In this document: in pieces, positions 1-8,092 of the stretch
Layout of the letters: every line of letters begins with the position of its first letter
Position numbering within the stretch: the stretch's first letter is position 1
From: Eutrophovita sp913057845
Lineage (GTDB): Bacteria; Pseudomonadota; Gammaproteobacteria; Burkholderiales; Eutrophovitaceae
DNA length: 64,000 nt
Direction: 5' to 3'
NCBI GenBank assembly: GCA_963925895.1
Contig: CAWUVH010000009.1
Coordinates: forward strand, 1-64,000
The notes under the pieces: generated by a model
Seen by the model: only the letters and a program-made list of their open reading frames with translations
What the model was told of the DNA's origin: nothing
Database searches by the model: none
Translations under genes and position numbers: made by a program

Positions 1-262
1 TCTTAGCTACAACCTTTTTAGCTGCTGGCTTTTTCTTAGCTACAACCTTTTTAGCTGCTGGCTTTTTCTTAGCTACGACCTTTTTAGCTGCTGGCTTTTT
101 CTTAGCTACAACCTTTTTAGCTGCTGGCTTTTTCTTAGCTATAACTTTTTTAGCTGCTGGCTTCTTAGCTACGACCTTTTTAGCTGCTGGCTTTTTCTTA
201 GCTACAACTTTTTTAGCTGCTGGCTTTTTCTTAGCTACAACTTTTTTAGCTGCTGGCTTCTT
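1..262. repeat. 33-bp tandem repeat array inside the histone-like gene
   Basis: About eight near-identical copies of a 33-bp unit (plus-strand core TTAGCTGCTGGC followed by a TTTTTCTTAGCTAC stretch) run head to tail from the left edge. They differ by a few third-position changes and one 3-bp shortening that keeps the frame. It is a coding minisatellite, not a CRISPR: there are no spacers. Confidence 0.9.
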
Positions 263-274
263 TTTAACTGCCAT
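1..274 (-). CDS. Histone H1-like Lys/Ala/Val repeat protein (partial, runs off left edge)
   Basis: The minus strand reads from an ATG at 274 leftward out of the window: 91 codons are present and no stop is reached. After a short MAVKKK start the protein is a tandem repeat of an 11-residue unit, KKKPAAKKVVA, encoded by 33-bp units; one unit is a residue shorter (about 157-186) and one has Ile for Val. A strong ribosome binding site (AAGGAGG) sits about six bases before the ATG. Extremely basic Lys/Pro/Ala repeats of this kind are known from AlgP/histone-H1-like bacterial proteins that bind DNA and condense the nucleoid, so a nucleoid role is likely but inferred. The C-terminus is not visible. 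Repeat number is likely variable between strains because the DNA units are near-identical. Confidence 0.85.
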   Translation of the reverse strand, partial: MAVKKKPAAKKVVAKKKPAAKKVVAKKKPAAKKVVAKKPAAKKVIAKKKPAAKKVVAKKKPAAKKVVAKKKPAAKKVVAKKKPAAKKVVAK

Positions 275-761
275 TTCAAGTACCTCCTTCTTAGGTTAAA
301 AAACTCGGCATTAATACATCTTGTCTATTCAATATGCCGCTACTGATAAAACACGCTTAAATTTCTGCGGGCGTTGGTCAGTCCATAACAAAAAAAGCAC
401 ATAAATCTCGAGACTTATGCACTCTTTTTTATTTAAAAGGATAGTAGACCGTTGAGCGTGCAAAAAGATATTGCCACTCAGCAGTAGGGGATTGATGCCA
501 CCCCCGATATAAGATAAACAAAAGGTCATTAAGTATATAACTAACCTTGCTTATTGGCTCGCCATTAGGTGAGTACGCTTTTTTCTCAAACATCGAGCAA
601 ACGTAGTTCTATTCATTCGGCTCCATTATGCGTCATTCAGAATGCGACGCTTAATACTACTTAATTACTTTGTGGCCAGATTATTATCATAAAATTGCTG
701 CCTCGCAAATGATTCTAGTGTTTTTTTGACGATGTGTGTTTTTTTTACCACTAAATATTTT
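275..761. other. Intergenic stretch with one dyad, no supported gene
   Basis: No convincing gene was found in these 487 bases; the short open frame at 329-529 has no recognisable composition or ribosome binding site. A dyad at about 397-420 (ATAAATCTC/GAGACTTAT, one mismatch) is flanked by an A-run on the left and a T-run on the right at 390-431, so it could act as a weak terminator in either direction, for example for transcription leaving nrdB. Confidence 0.5.
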
Positions 762-1868
762 CTAATCCCAACTAAGAGCACCACCAGTTTGATATTCAGT
801 AACGCGAGTTTCAAAAAAGTTTTTCTCTTTTTTAAGATCAATCATCTCGGACATCCAAGGAAACGGATTATTTGCATTTTCGTAAAGCATGTCTATACCA
901 ATTTGCTGACAACGTCGATTAGCAATGTAACGTAAATATTCTTTGAACATCGGCGCGTTCAAGCCAAGCACACCTCTCGGCATCGTATCTTCCGCATAGC
1001 GGTATTCCAGCTCTACCCCTTTCTTCATGAGGCCTTGAATATCTTTCTTAAACTCTTCTGTCCATAAATGTGGGTTTTCCTGTTTAATTTGGTTGATCAT
1101 ATCGATACCAAAATTACAGTGCATTGACTCGTCACGCAGAATGTATTGATATTGCTCTGCGGCACCCATCATTTTATTTTGCCTACCTAACGCCAGTATC
1201 TGTACGAATCCCACATAGAAAAATAAGCCTTCCATAATGCACGCGAACACTATCAAGCTTCTCAGAAAATCCCTATCTGTCTCAGGTGTTCCAGTTTTGA
1301 AATTCGGATCTGACAATACCTCAATGAATGGAATGAGAAATTGATCTTTATCTCTAATACTCTTTATCTCGTTATAAGCATTAAAGATCTCGCTCTCATC
1401 AAGCCCCAAGCTTTCTACAATATACTGATATGCGTGCGTATGAATTGCCTCTTCAAATGCCTGTCTCAATAAATATTGTCGACACTCAGGCGCTGTGATA
1501 TGCCGGTAGGTGCCCAACACAATATTATTCGCAGCTAAGGAATCTGCGGTAACAAAAAAGCCCAGATTACGTTTTACAATCAGCCGTTCATCGTCAGTCA
1601 GGCCTGCGGGATCCTTCCAGGTCGCGATATCCCGAGTCATGTTGATCTCCTGCGGCATCCAATGATTAGCACAGCCAGCCAGATATTTATCCCAAGCCCA
1701 GTTGTATTTAAAAGGGACCAGCTGGTTAACGTCCGCGGACCCATTAATGACTCGCTTATCCTCAACACGAACCCTTGTGCTGGTCGCATCAACCAATGGA
1801 TCAGATTTGTCCACCACATTACCAATTGTATTGGCATTCACCGCTGGTGTGTCTTCAAATTGGAGCAT
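762..1868 (-). CDS. nrdB: Ribonucleoside-diphosphate reductase class I beta subunit
   Basis: Supplies the diferric-tyrosyl radical cofactor for NrdA, which reduces ribonucleotides to deoxyribonucleotides in the cytoplasm. The 368-residue protein keeps the whole metal site: Asp109, Glu140, His143, Glu213, Glu247 and His250 (in the motifs EEAIHTH and RDESMH). Tyr147 sits four residues after His143, exactly where the radical tyrosine of E. coli NrdB lies, so this is a tyrosyl-radical type enzyme rather than a Phe-type class Ic one. It follows nrdA on the same strand after a 222-base gap that contains no gene, and is presumably co-transcribed from the promoter upstream of nrdA. No ferredoxin-like yfaE gene follows. 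Confidence 0.97.
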   Translation of the reverse strand: MLQFEDTPAVNANTIGNVVDKSDPLVDATSTRVRVEDKRVINGSADVNQLVPFKYNWAWDKYLAGCANHWMPQEINMTRDIATWKDPAGLTDDERLIVKRNLGFFVTADSLAANNIVLGTYRHITAPECRQYLLRQAFEEAIHTHAYQYIVESLGLDESEIFNAYNEIKSIRDKDQFLIPFIEVLSDPNFKTGTPETDRDFLRSLIVFACIMEGLFFYVGFVQILALGRQNKMMGAAEQYQYILRDESMHCNFGIDMINQIKQENPHLWTEEFKKDIQGLMKKGVELEYRYAEDTMPRGVLGLNAPMFKEYLRYIANRRCQQIGIDMLYENANNPFPWMSEMIDLKKEKNFFETRVTEYQTGGALSWD

Positions 1869-2090
1869 ACTATTTCCTCATTAATACTTTTAAAGCTTAT
1901 TAAAATAATGCCGGCATACTTAGTGGCGCTGATGTCTATTCAGTTCAAAATAAAAAATTAAATCTCTTTTTTTTGTGAACATGGTTTTTTACTATCGTTG
2001 CATTGTTTTGCTCATCCGTAGGATTAGAGTTACGTCCCGTAAAAAAATTTGTTCTTCGCCTTGCCGCAGAATGAATCTTTTTCATTAACC

Positions 2091-4937
2091 TCATTGACAA
2101 GCCTCACATTCAGGGTCGTCGATTACGCAAAACTTAGGCTCAACAGACTCCATGGACGAAGACACAGCATTCAGCTGCCCTGCGGCCACCGTAGATTTCT
2201 CCGCTGATGTTGCCCCCATGGTCCTTAAGTAATAAGTTGTCTTCAGACCTCGATGCCACGCCAGTTTATAAATATCATCCAATTTTTTTCCAGAGACACC
2301 TGCCATATAGATGTTAAGAGATTGTGCTTGATCAATCCATTTTTGCCGGCGAGAAGCACACTCGATCAGCCAAACAGGATCCATTTCAAAAGCCGTTGCG
2401 TACACCGACCTCAATTCGGCTGGTATACGGTCTATTTTTGAAAGCGCCCCATCGAAGTATTTGAGGTCTGAAATCATGACGTCATCCCAAAGACCATGTT
2501 TTTTCAGATCATTAACTAAATAACCATTTGTTACTGTGAACTCACCCGATAGATTGGACTTCACGTATAAGTTTTGATACGTGGGCTCGATCGATGCTGA
2601 AACCCCAATAATATTGGCAATGGTTGCTGTGGGCGCTATTGCCACACAATTTGAATTTCGCATACCAACTGATTGAATACGGTCCCGCAGCTGGTCCCAA
2701 TCAAGTGATTTCTTTCGATCGACCTCAAGGTAGCCGCCCCTTTCTTTTTCTAAAAGCTCAATCGAATCGATCGGTAGAATACCTTTTGACCAGAGCGATC
2801 CGTCAAACGTTGAATATCGACCACGCTCCTCTGCCAAGTTCGTCGATGACAAGTACGCGTAGTAACACACAGCCTCTGTAGACTCATCGGCGAACGCCAC
2901 CGCTTCATCCGATCCGTAAGGAATTTTCATTTCATGAAGGCAGTCCTGAAACCCCATCATTCCCATCCCTACTGGACGGTGTTTTAAATTTGAATTTCGC
3001 GCTTTTCCGACAGCATAAAAGTTAATATCAATCACGTTATCCAGCATTCTCATCGCGGTAGAGATTGTTCGCTTTAATTTTTCGTGATCTAATTTTCCGT
3101 CCTTCAAGTGCGCAACAAGATTAACTGATCCCAGATTGCAGACAGCGATCTCACTTTCAGACGTGTTTAACGTGATTTCAGTACACAAATTAGAACTATG
3201 TACAGCTCCAATATGCTGTTGCGGTGATCGAATATTGCAAGGGTCCTTAAACGTAATCCATGGATGCCCTGTCTCAAACAACATGGAGAGCATCTTTCTC
3301 CAAATCTGTGTGGCCGGAATCTGCTTGAATAGCTTTATGTCGCCCCCTGCAGCCATCCGCTCATATCGAGTATAGGCTTTCTCAAAAGCCTCCCCATAGA
3401 GGTCATGCAAATCCGGCACCTCTGAGGGGGTAAAGAGCGTCCATTGTTCATTTTGAATCACACGTTTCATAAATAAATCGGGTATCCAATTCGCCGTATT
3501 CATGTCGTGGGTTCTGCGACGATCGTCGCCTGTGTTTTTTCTTAATTCAAGAAATTCCTCGATATCCATGTGCCAAGTTTCGAGGTAAGCGCACACCGCC
3601 CCCTTCCGCTTGCCCCCTTGATTAACAGCAACGGCGGTATCGTTGACCACTTTTAGAAATGGCACAACACCTTGTGACTTACCGTTTGTACCCTTGATGT
3701 GCGCACCCATGGATCGAACTGGCGTCCAGTCGTTCCCCAAGCCTCCCGCATATTTCGAGAGCAACGCATTTTCTTTGATGGCGTCATAAATACCGCCTAA
3801 GTCATCATCCACAGTAGTCAAGTAACAACTCGATAGCTGTGGTCGCGTGGTCCCGGAATTAAACAATGTAGGTGTAGAGCTCATAAAATCGAAGGACGAC
3901 AAAATGTTGTAGAACTCTAAAGTCTTTGCCTCTCGCTCTACCTCCCCCAAAGACAGACCCATCGCTACCCGCATAAAAAAGGCTTGCGGCAGTTCAATAC
4001 GACGATCCTCTACGTGCAAAAAGTAACGATCATAAAGAGTCTGAAGACCTAAATAACCAAATTGCTCATCCCGCTCAGGCTTTAGCGCAGCACCTAGGGC
4101 TACCAAATCGAATTGAAGCATACGCTCATCTAAGAGCTCTGCATCCACCCCCCTTTTGATAAACTCCGGGAAATACGTTGGATAGCGAACCACCATTTCT
4201 TCCCTGGTAAGCTCGGTTCCAACGGCTTCTCGACGCAAATCATTGAGCAGCAATCTTGCAGTAACAAAGCTGTAGGCTGGATCTTTTTCAATTAATGATC
4301 TAGCTGACAAAATCAAACTCTTATTAACCTCATCAAAAGGCACACCGTCATAAAGATCTCGAACAGTTAAAGACAGAACCTTGTCTGCAATTACTGCTGT
4401 ACCGAGTCCTGAACAGGCATCGTCGATCAATCTCTTTAGGTTATCCAAGTCTAGTGGCTGAGACACCCCATCGACGATCATGTTGATTGTGGGCTGAGCA
4501 TCGCTCTGATCAACTTCGGCTTCTTTTTTAGCGCGAGTCCGCTCCTGGTTTCTCTCCTCCCGATAGAGCACATAAGATCTCGCGACCCCTTGCTCACCGT
4601 GCCTCATTAATGCCAGCTCCACCTGGTCTTGAATATCCTCAATGTGAACCGTGCCAACGGTCGGATTTCTTCGTTTGAGCGCGACAACTACATTTTGAGT
4701 CAACTGTGACACAAGCTCTCGAACCCGTGCTGACGCAGCTCCCTGACCTCCATTAACAGCGAGAAAAGCTTTAGTCATTGCTATTGATATCTTGGATGGC
4801 TCGAATCCAACCACCGACCCATTTCGACGAACAACCTTCATCATTCCAGCATCGATACGCGCTGCCTCGCCTTGAATTTCACGTATATTTTCCAAGCTCA
4901 AATTGGTTGCTTCACCCACATTAGCCGTCAATTGCAT
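2091..4937 (-). CDS. nrdA: Ribonucleoside-diphosphate reductase class I alpha subunit, long form
   Basis: Catalytic subunit of ribonucleotide reductase. At 948 residues it is much longer than E. coli NrdA (about 760). The extra N-terminus contains one clear ATP-cone (about residues 33-125, with VVRRNGSVVGFEPSKI) and a second, more divergent cone-like stretch (about 152-233), a layout known from Pseudomonas NrdA, where it mediates dATP inhibition. Catalytic residues are visible: Cys371 in LSSCYL, Asn583/Cys585/Glu587 in SNLCTEI, Cys600 in AVCNLG, the tyrosine pair in the C-terminal TTYYLRTMGA motif, and the redox-active CEAC pair at residues 944-947 that is reloaded by thioredoxin or glutaredoxin. 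A ribosome binding site (GAGG) precedes the ATG. Expression is probably controlled by NrdR through the two boxes upstream. Confidence 0.97.
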   Translation of the reverse strand: MQLTANVGEATNLSLENIREIQGEAARIDAGMMKVVRRNGSVVGFEPSKISIAMTKAFLAVNGGQGAASARVRELVSQLTQNVVVALKRRNPTVGTVHIEDIQDQVELALMRHGEQGVARSYVLYREERNQERTRAKKEAEVDQSDAQPTINMIVDGVSQPLDLDNLKRLIDDACSGLGTAVIADKVLSLTVRDLYDGVPFDEVNKSLILSARSLIEKDPAYSFVTARLLLNDLRREAVGTELTREEMVVRYPTYFPEFIKRGVDAELLDERMLQFDLVALGAALKPERDEQFGYLGLQTLYDRYFLHVEDRRIELPQAFFMRVAMGLSLGEVEREAKTLEFYNILSSFDFMSSTPTLFNSGTTRPQLSSCYLTTVDDDLGGIYDAIKENALLSKYAGGLGNDWTPVRSMGAHIKGTNGKSQGVVPFLKVVNDTAVAVNQGGKRKGAVCAYLETWHMDIEEFLELRKNTGDDRRRTHDMNTANWIPDLFMKRVIQNEQWTLFTPSEVPDLHDLYGEAFEKAYTRYERMAAGGDIKLFKQIPATQIWRKMLSMLFETGHPWITFKDPCNIRSPQQHIGAVHSSNLCTEITLNTSESEIAVCNLGSVNLVAHLKDGKLDHEKLKRTISTAMRMLDNVIDINFYAVGKARNSNLKHRPVGMGMMGFQDCLHEMKIPYGSDEAVAFADESTEAVCYYAYLSSTNLAEERGRYSTFDGSLWSKGILPIDSIELLEKERGGYLEVDRKKSLDWDQLRDRIQSVGMRNSNCVAIAPTATIANIIGVSASIEPTYQNLYVKSNLSGEFTVTNGYLVNDLKKHGLWDDVMISDLKYFDGALSKIDRIPAELRSVYATAFEMDPVWLIECASRRQKWIDQAQSLNIYMAGVSGKKLDDIYKLAWHRGLKTTYYLRTMGATSAEKSTVAAGQLNAVSSSMESVEPKFCVIDDPECEACQ

Positions 4938-5079
4938 TTAGCCTCCTCAACTTTTATCTTTTTGTGTACTTCACACATCGCCGTTCGATTTCAATCCCAG
5001 CCTTCAACATAGATAAACTCTAGCTACAATCGGCATCAGACCATAAATGATGACCAAACCCTTAGGAATCATCAACAAG

Positions 5080-5088
5080 TTATACACA
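5080..5088 (+). promoter_or_regulatory. DnaA-box-like nonamer in the nrdAB leader
   Basis: TTATACACA matches the DnaA box form TTATnCACA exactly. DnaA is known to act on the E. coli nrdAB promoter, so a regulatory role is conceivable, but a single nonamer downstream of the start site is weak evidence and could be chance. Confidence 0.3.
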
Positions 5089-5094
5089 TGTAAC

Positions 5095-5110
5095 ACACAA
5101 GATGTTGTGC
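5095..5110. promoter_or_regulatory. NrdR-type box, downstream copy
   Basis: Sixteen bases ACACAAGATGTTGTGC match the NrdR consensus at about 13 of 16 positions. It lies just after the predicted nrdAB start site and is separated by 16 bp from the other box. Confidence 0.7.
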
Positions 5111-5126
5111 TAACACTTAGGGAACA

Positions 5127-5142
5127 ACACCAATTCTAGTGT
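5127..5142. promoter_or_regulatory. NrdR-type box, upstream copy
   Basis: Sixteen bases ACACCAATTCTAGTGT resemble the NrdR box consensus (ACACwATATATwGTGT), with both ACAC/GTGT ends intact. It overlaps the -10 of the nrdAB promoter. Its centre is 32 bp from the second box, which is the three-helical-turn spacing known for paired NrdR boxes. Confidence 0.7.
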
Positions 5143-5160
5143 TGGTGCGCTCAGTGTCAA
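5133..5160 (-). promoter_or_regulatory. Sigma-70 type promoter of nrdAB
   Basis: On the minus strand a perfect -35 TTGACA (5155-5160) and a -10 TAGAAT (5133-5138) are separated by 16 bases. This places the transcription start near 5126 and gives a leader of roughly 190 bases before nrdA. The -10 element lies inside the upstream NrdR-type box, which fits repression by occlusion. Confidence 0.7.
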
Positions 5161-5288
5161 GGTTTTCTTATATTAATTTAGAGTGGGGTTTTGGCGATGT
5201 TATGACGAAAAATTTGATTTCAAAATTTTTACTTTTTAATCAATGTTTTCCAGTCTTATAGGCAGCAGACTAAAGCCAACTGAGAAGG

Positions 5289-5858
5289 CTAAATTGGCAG
5301 ATCGATGTTTTGTACCGCTGAGAGCTCGCGCCAATCAAATCCAATTCCAGGATCCTGCTTCCGACCCAGAGGTAACGCAATGTGGGAGTGCCCCACGCAG
5401 GCCTCAATCGGATAAGACATAACCAAGGACTGACAAATCGCCCTCAAGCTAATGTACTGTTCTGCCTCAAAGCCATCCGATTCGGTACCCTCAAGCTCAA
5501 TTCCGATCGAATAATTGTTGCAGTTTGCCTTCTCTATCCACTGTGACTCTCCAGCGTGCCACGCCCTATTAAGACAGGACACAAACTGCGTAATGCAACC
5601 AAGACGGTCAATCAAGAAATGTGTGGAAACTTTTAAGCCGCGAAGCTGCTGATAGAACGGGTGAGCATTGACATCAAGTTGGTTCGTGAATAAACGCCGG
5701 ATATCTACCCCACCAAAATCTCCTGGCGGCAGACTGATGGAATGAATAACGATGAGACTCGGCTGGGTATCACTTGGCCTCTCGTCGTAATTGGGCGAGT
5801 AACACCACTCGGCGTCCTTCAGGTAACCATTCTCAATTCGAGAGTCGGGTTCAATCAT
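5289..5858 (-). CDS. ampD: 1,6-anhydro-N-acetylmuramoyl-L-alanine amidase AmpD
   Basis: Cytoplasmic zinc amidase of peptidoglycan recycling; it removes the peptide from anhydro-muropeptides and so lowers the inducer level for AmpR-controlled beta-lactamases. The 189-residue length and the whole sequence fit the AmpD (amidase_2) family. Expected zinc ligands are His39 (VIHSIS), His157 (VGHSH) and Asp169 (KQDPG), with Glu121 (IELEG) and Lys167 as catalytic partners. Its start codon overlaps the stop of the upstream small gene by four bases (ATGA), so the two are translationally coupled. No ampR or beta-lactamase gene is visible in the window. Confidence 0.95.
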   Translation of the reverse strand: MIEPDSRIENGYLKDAEWCYSPNYDERPSDTQPSLIVIHSISLPPGDFGGVDIRRLFTNQLDVNAHPFYQQLRGLKVSTHFLIDRLGCITQFVSCLNRAWHAGESQWIEKANCNNYSIGIELEGTESDGFEAEQYISLRAICQSLVMSYPIEACVGHSHIALPLGRKQDPGIGFDWRELSAVQNIDLPI

Positions 5859-6094
5859 GAGTGCGTCTTATCCCGCTCCTTAAGGTGTTCACTAGAGCAA
5901 AAGATTCGACCAGTCGACCGAAAACCTTCGCTTAAAGGGAAATGCACACCACAATGAGCACAACGAGCCATATCTTCAACAGCAGGCGCTGAACGAGCTC
6001 CATCGGAAGGCCTCTTGACTATTTTTCGGCTCTTCGTCTTGATAAAGGCATAGGCCAAAAAACATACCAGTAACAATAATAGATATTTAACCAC
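5855..6094 (-). CDS. PP0621 family small membrane-anchored Cys-rich protein
   Basis: Function unknown. The protein has one N-terminal membrane segment (KYLLLLLVCFLAYAFI) followed by a short basic linker and a C-terminal domain with CAHCGVHFP and FCSSEH, which looks like a small metal-binding knuckle (two Cys pairs plus His). This arrangement is typical of the PP0621 family found beside ampD in gammaproteobacteria. I chose the GTG at 6094 because GGAGG lies five bases upstream; the ATG at 6115 has no comparable site and would add seven residues. It overlaps ampD by four bases, so the two form an operon. Confidence 0.8.
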   Translation of the reverse strand: MVKYLLLLLVCFLAYAFIKTKSRKIVKRPSDGARSAPAVEDMARCAHCGVHFPLSEGFRSTGRIFCSSEHLKERDKTHS

Positions 6095-6251
6095 GCGCGC
6101 CTCCAATGACCCCACTCATAACCGCAGGGATGTACCCATAAAAACCGACCCAACACTCGTCTTAAGCCGCAAAAATCAGATTATGAAATTAAAAGTATTG
6201 CCGTCTATGCAGGATGAATACAATACCCTGAGCAATAAACTAACGGTAGAC

Positions 6252-7214
6252 CTAGTTTATTCGAGACAAAGAGTTTTGGGCCAATTCCATCATGCAATCT
6301 TTAAACGATGATTGCGGCAAACTTGAAATACTCTGCTGCGCCAACTCTACCTCCATCCGAGCGAGATCACGTGAATAATCAAGCGAACCCAACTTGCGAA
6401 AAATATCGACTACGCCAGATAAACCACTCGTGCCATCCGCTAAAACCGCCTCCCGAATGACTGCGACATCGTCTTTAGAGCCGTTTTCTAACGCGTGTAT
6501 GACCGGCAAGGTAATTTTACCTTCCGCCAAATCATCCCCTGGCTTTTTCCCAATATGACTCTGAGCCCCATCATAATCCAGTATGTCGTCGACAATCTGA
6601 AAGGCGGTGCCGATGTGGGTGCCGTATAGCCCTAAATCTGCAATTATCTCTTTATCACCACCAGCCACGATACCGCCCAACATAGCTGCGGCCTCAAACA
6701 ACCTAGAGGTTTTTGCTCGAATCATTTCGAAATACGAGCTCACAGTAAGCTCTAAATTCTTCACATTTGAGAGTTGAAGCACCTCACCTTCAGAGATGTC
6801 GTTTGTTGCATCAGCCATGATTCGGAAGACCTCATCCTCACCGACATCGACCATAATTTGGAACGCTCTCGAATATAAGAAATCCCCAACCAACACAGCA
6901 GCTCCATTGCCGAAACACTCATTCGCCGTTTGCAAACCCCTGCGAATTGTGGAGCTATCCACCACGTCGTCATGCAATAGCGTTGCTGTATGCACAAACT
7001 CGATCGCAGCAGCCAACTGAATCGCGCCTCGCTCCTCATAACCTAAGCTGGCAGCGGACAAAAGCAATATGATAGGCCTCAGCCTCTTACCACCACTATC
7101 AATCGTGTGTCGAGCAACCTCCCCAACTAAGGGCACTCGTGACACGAGTTGGGTGCTGACCTCGTCATTCAGACGTGCCAGGAAGTCAATGGCAATGGGG
7201 TTTGAAGCATTCAT
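6252..7214 (-). CDS. ispB: Octaprenyl/polyprenyl diphosphate synthase
   Basis: Trans-isoprenyl diphosphate synthase that makes the long side chain of ubiquinone from FPP and IPP. At 320 residues it has the family length. Both Asp-rich motifs are present: DDVVD at 82-86 (with LLHDD) and DDILD at 209-213 (with AFQIVDD), plus the GGKRLRP motif near residue 41. It is divergent from rplU, the usual gammaproteobacterial arrangement. The region just upstream of the ATG at 7214 lacks an obvious Shine-Dalgarno sequence, so translation may be weak or the start slightly different. Confidence 0.95.
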   Translation of the reverse strand: MNASNPIAIDFLARLNDEVSTQLVSRVPLVGEVARHTIDSGGKRLRPIILLLSAASLGYEERGAIQLAAAIEFVHTATLLHDDVVDSSTIRRGLQTANECFGNGAAVLVGDFLYSRAFQIMVDVGEDEVFRIMADATNDISEGEVLQLSNVKNLELTVSSYFEMIRAKTSRLFEAAAMLGGIVAGGDKEIIADLGLYGTHIGTAFQIVDDILDYDGAQSHIGKKPGDDLAEGKITLPVIHALENGSKDDVAVIREAVLADGTSGLSGVVDIFRKLGSLDYSRDLARMEVELAQQSISSLPQSSFKDCMMELAQNSLSRIN

Positions 7215-7318
7215 GGGGCAACGAAAGATAATTAATCAGGTAAAATGCGAGCAATTAACAACTAGGTGCGTTGATGTTATGGTCCCCCCACTGGAGTGTC
7301 AAATAAGTTTCTGAATTA

Positions 7319-7347
7319 TTGCGTAATTTGATGAAATCTTGTATGCT
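7319..7347 (+). promoter_or_regulatory. Promoter of rplU-rpmA
   Basis: A -35 TTGCGT (7319-7324) and a -10 TATGCT (7342-7347) are 17 bases apart, about 65 bases before rplU. The start would fall near 7354 in a CTCCC tract. Confidence 0.55.
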
Positions 7348-7410
7348 ACGCTCCCTTTTTGGTAAGATATAACGGTTAACAGCCGATTGAACACGGGATA
7401 AAATAAAGCC

Positions 7411-7725
7411 ATGTATGCTGTAATTAAAACTGGTGGGAAGCAGTACAAAGTCGCCACTGGAGAAAAATTGAAGATTGAAACGTTGGGCGCTGAGGTTGGC
7501 GAGAATATCGCGCTTGACCAAGTTCTGATGGTTGTTGACGGCGCCAACGTCTCAATAGGCACACCTACCCTTGCTGGTGCGAGTGTTGCCGCAACAGTTT
7601 TAGGCCATGGCCGCGGAAAAAAAGTTAAAATATTCAAACTTCGAAGACGAAAACATTACAAAAGGCAGCAAGGTCATCGTCAAAATTTTACTGAAGTCGT
7701 TATCGGTGACATTACAAGCCAGTAA
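7411..7725 (+). CDS. rplU: 50S ribosomal protein L21
   Basis: Large-subunit ribosomal protein that binds 23S rRNA. The 104-residue sequence begins MYAVIKTGGKQYKV and contains the C-terminal KLRRRKHYKRQQGHRQ signature of L21. It is followed 36 bases later by rpmA, the standard operon partner. Nothing is unusual. Confidence 0.98.
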   Translation: MYAVIKTGGKQYKVATGEKLKIETLGAEVGENIALDQVLMVVDGANVSIGTPTLAGASVAATVLGHGRGKKVKIFKLRRRKHYKRQQGHRQNFTEVVIGDITSQ

Positions 7726-7761
7726 CCACGCGACTTTAACGTTTTGAAAGGCAATTAATTT

Positions 7762-8019
7762 ATGGCACATAAAAAAGCTGGCGGCAGTTCTAGAAACGGA
7801 CGCGACTCAAACGCCAAACGACTTGGCGTGAAGCGATTTGGTGGGGAGCTGATCCCTGCGGGTAGCATTATCATTCGCCAACGAGGAACGGTGGTTCATC
7901 CCGGGCAGAATGTCGGCATGGGCCGAGACCACACACTATTTGCAAAAGTGCATGGCCACGTTTTATTCGGGAAAACCGGCCCGTTAAATAAGAAAATAGT
8001 TAGTATTGTTCCAGCGTAG
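7762..8019 (+). CDS. rpmA: 50S ribosomal protein L27
   Basis: Large-subunit protein whose N-terminal tail reaches the peptidyl-transferase centre. It has 85 residues and starts MAHKKAGGSSRNGRDS, the classical L27 N-terminus without the cleavable extension of Firmicutes. A strong terminator follows directly, so obgE is probably mostly transcribed separately or by read-through. Confidence 0.98.
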   Translation: MAHKKAGGSSRNGRDSNAKRLGVKRFGGELIPAGSIIIRQRGTVVHPGQNVGMGRDHTLFAKVHGHVLFGKTGPLNKKIVSIVPA

Positions 8020-8034
8020 GGTTTACCTTATTTC

Positions 8035-8069
8035 AAAAAAACCCTGCCCGTAAGGCGGGGTTTTTTTTT
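8035..8069 (+). terminator. Rho-independent terminator after rpmA
   Basis: The hairpin AACCCTGCC / GGCGGGGTT with loop CGTAA (one T-G pair) is followed by nine T residues. It lies 20 bases after the rpmA stop and 24 bases before obgE. Confidence 0.9.
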
Positions 8070-8092
8070 ACCTGATTATTAAAAAATAGACG

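Larger units (their letters stand above)
4938..5288. other. nrdA-ampD intergenic region
   Basis: These 351 bases between the nrdA start and the ampD stop hold the nrdAB promoter, the two NrdR-type boxes and a DnaA-box-like site listed separately. The part from about 5165 to 5288 is AT-rich and shows no gene and no clear terminator for ampD. Confidence 0.6.

Noticed and set aside
1..262. CRISPR-like array of repeats
   Set aside because: The 33-bp units abut without spacers and translate into an 11-residue Lys/Ala repeat.
329..529. Small minus-strand open frame
   Set aside because: No recognisable composition, no ribosome binding site, and it spans the likely terminator dyad.
5080..5088. Replication-origin idea from a single DnaA-type nonamer
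   Set aside because: There is only one box, no AT-rich unwinding region next to it, and no dnaA, dnaN or gidA genes nearby.
7299..7637. Minus-strand frame opposite rplU
   Set aside because: It is the reverse of the rplU gene and has no homology-like pattern.
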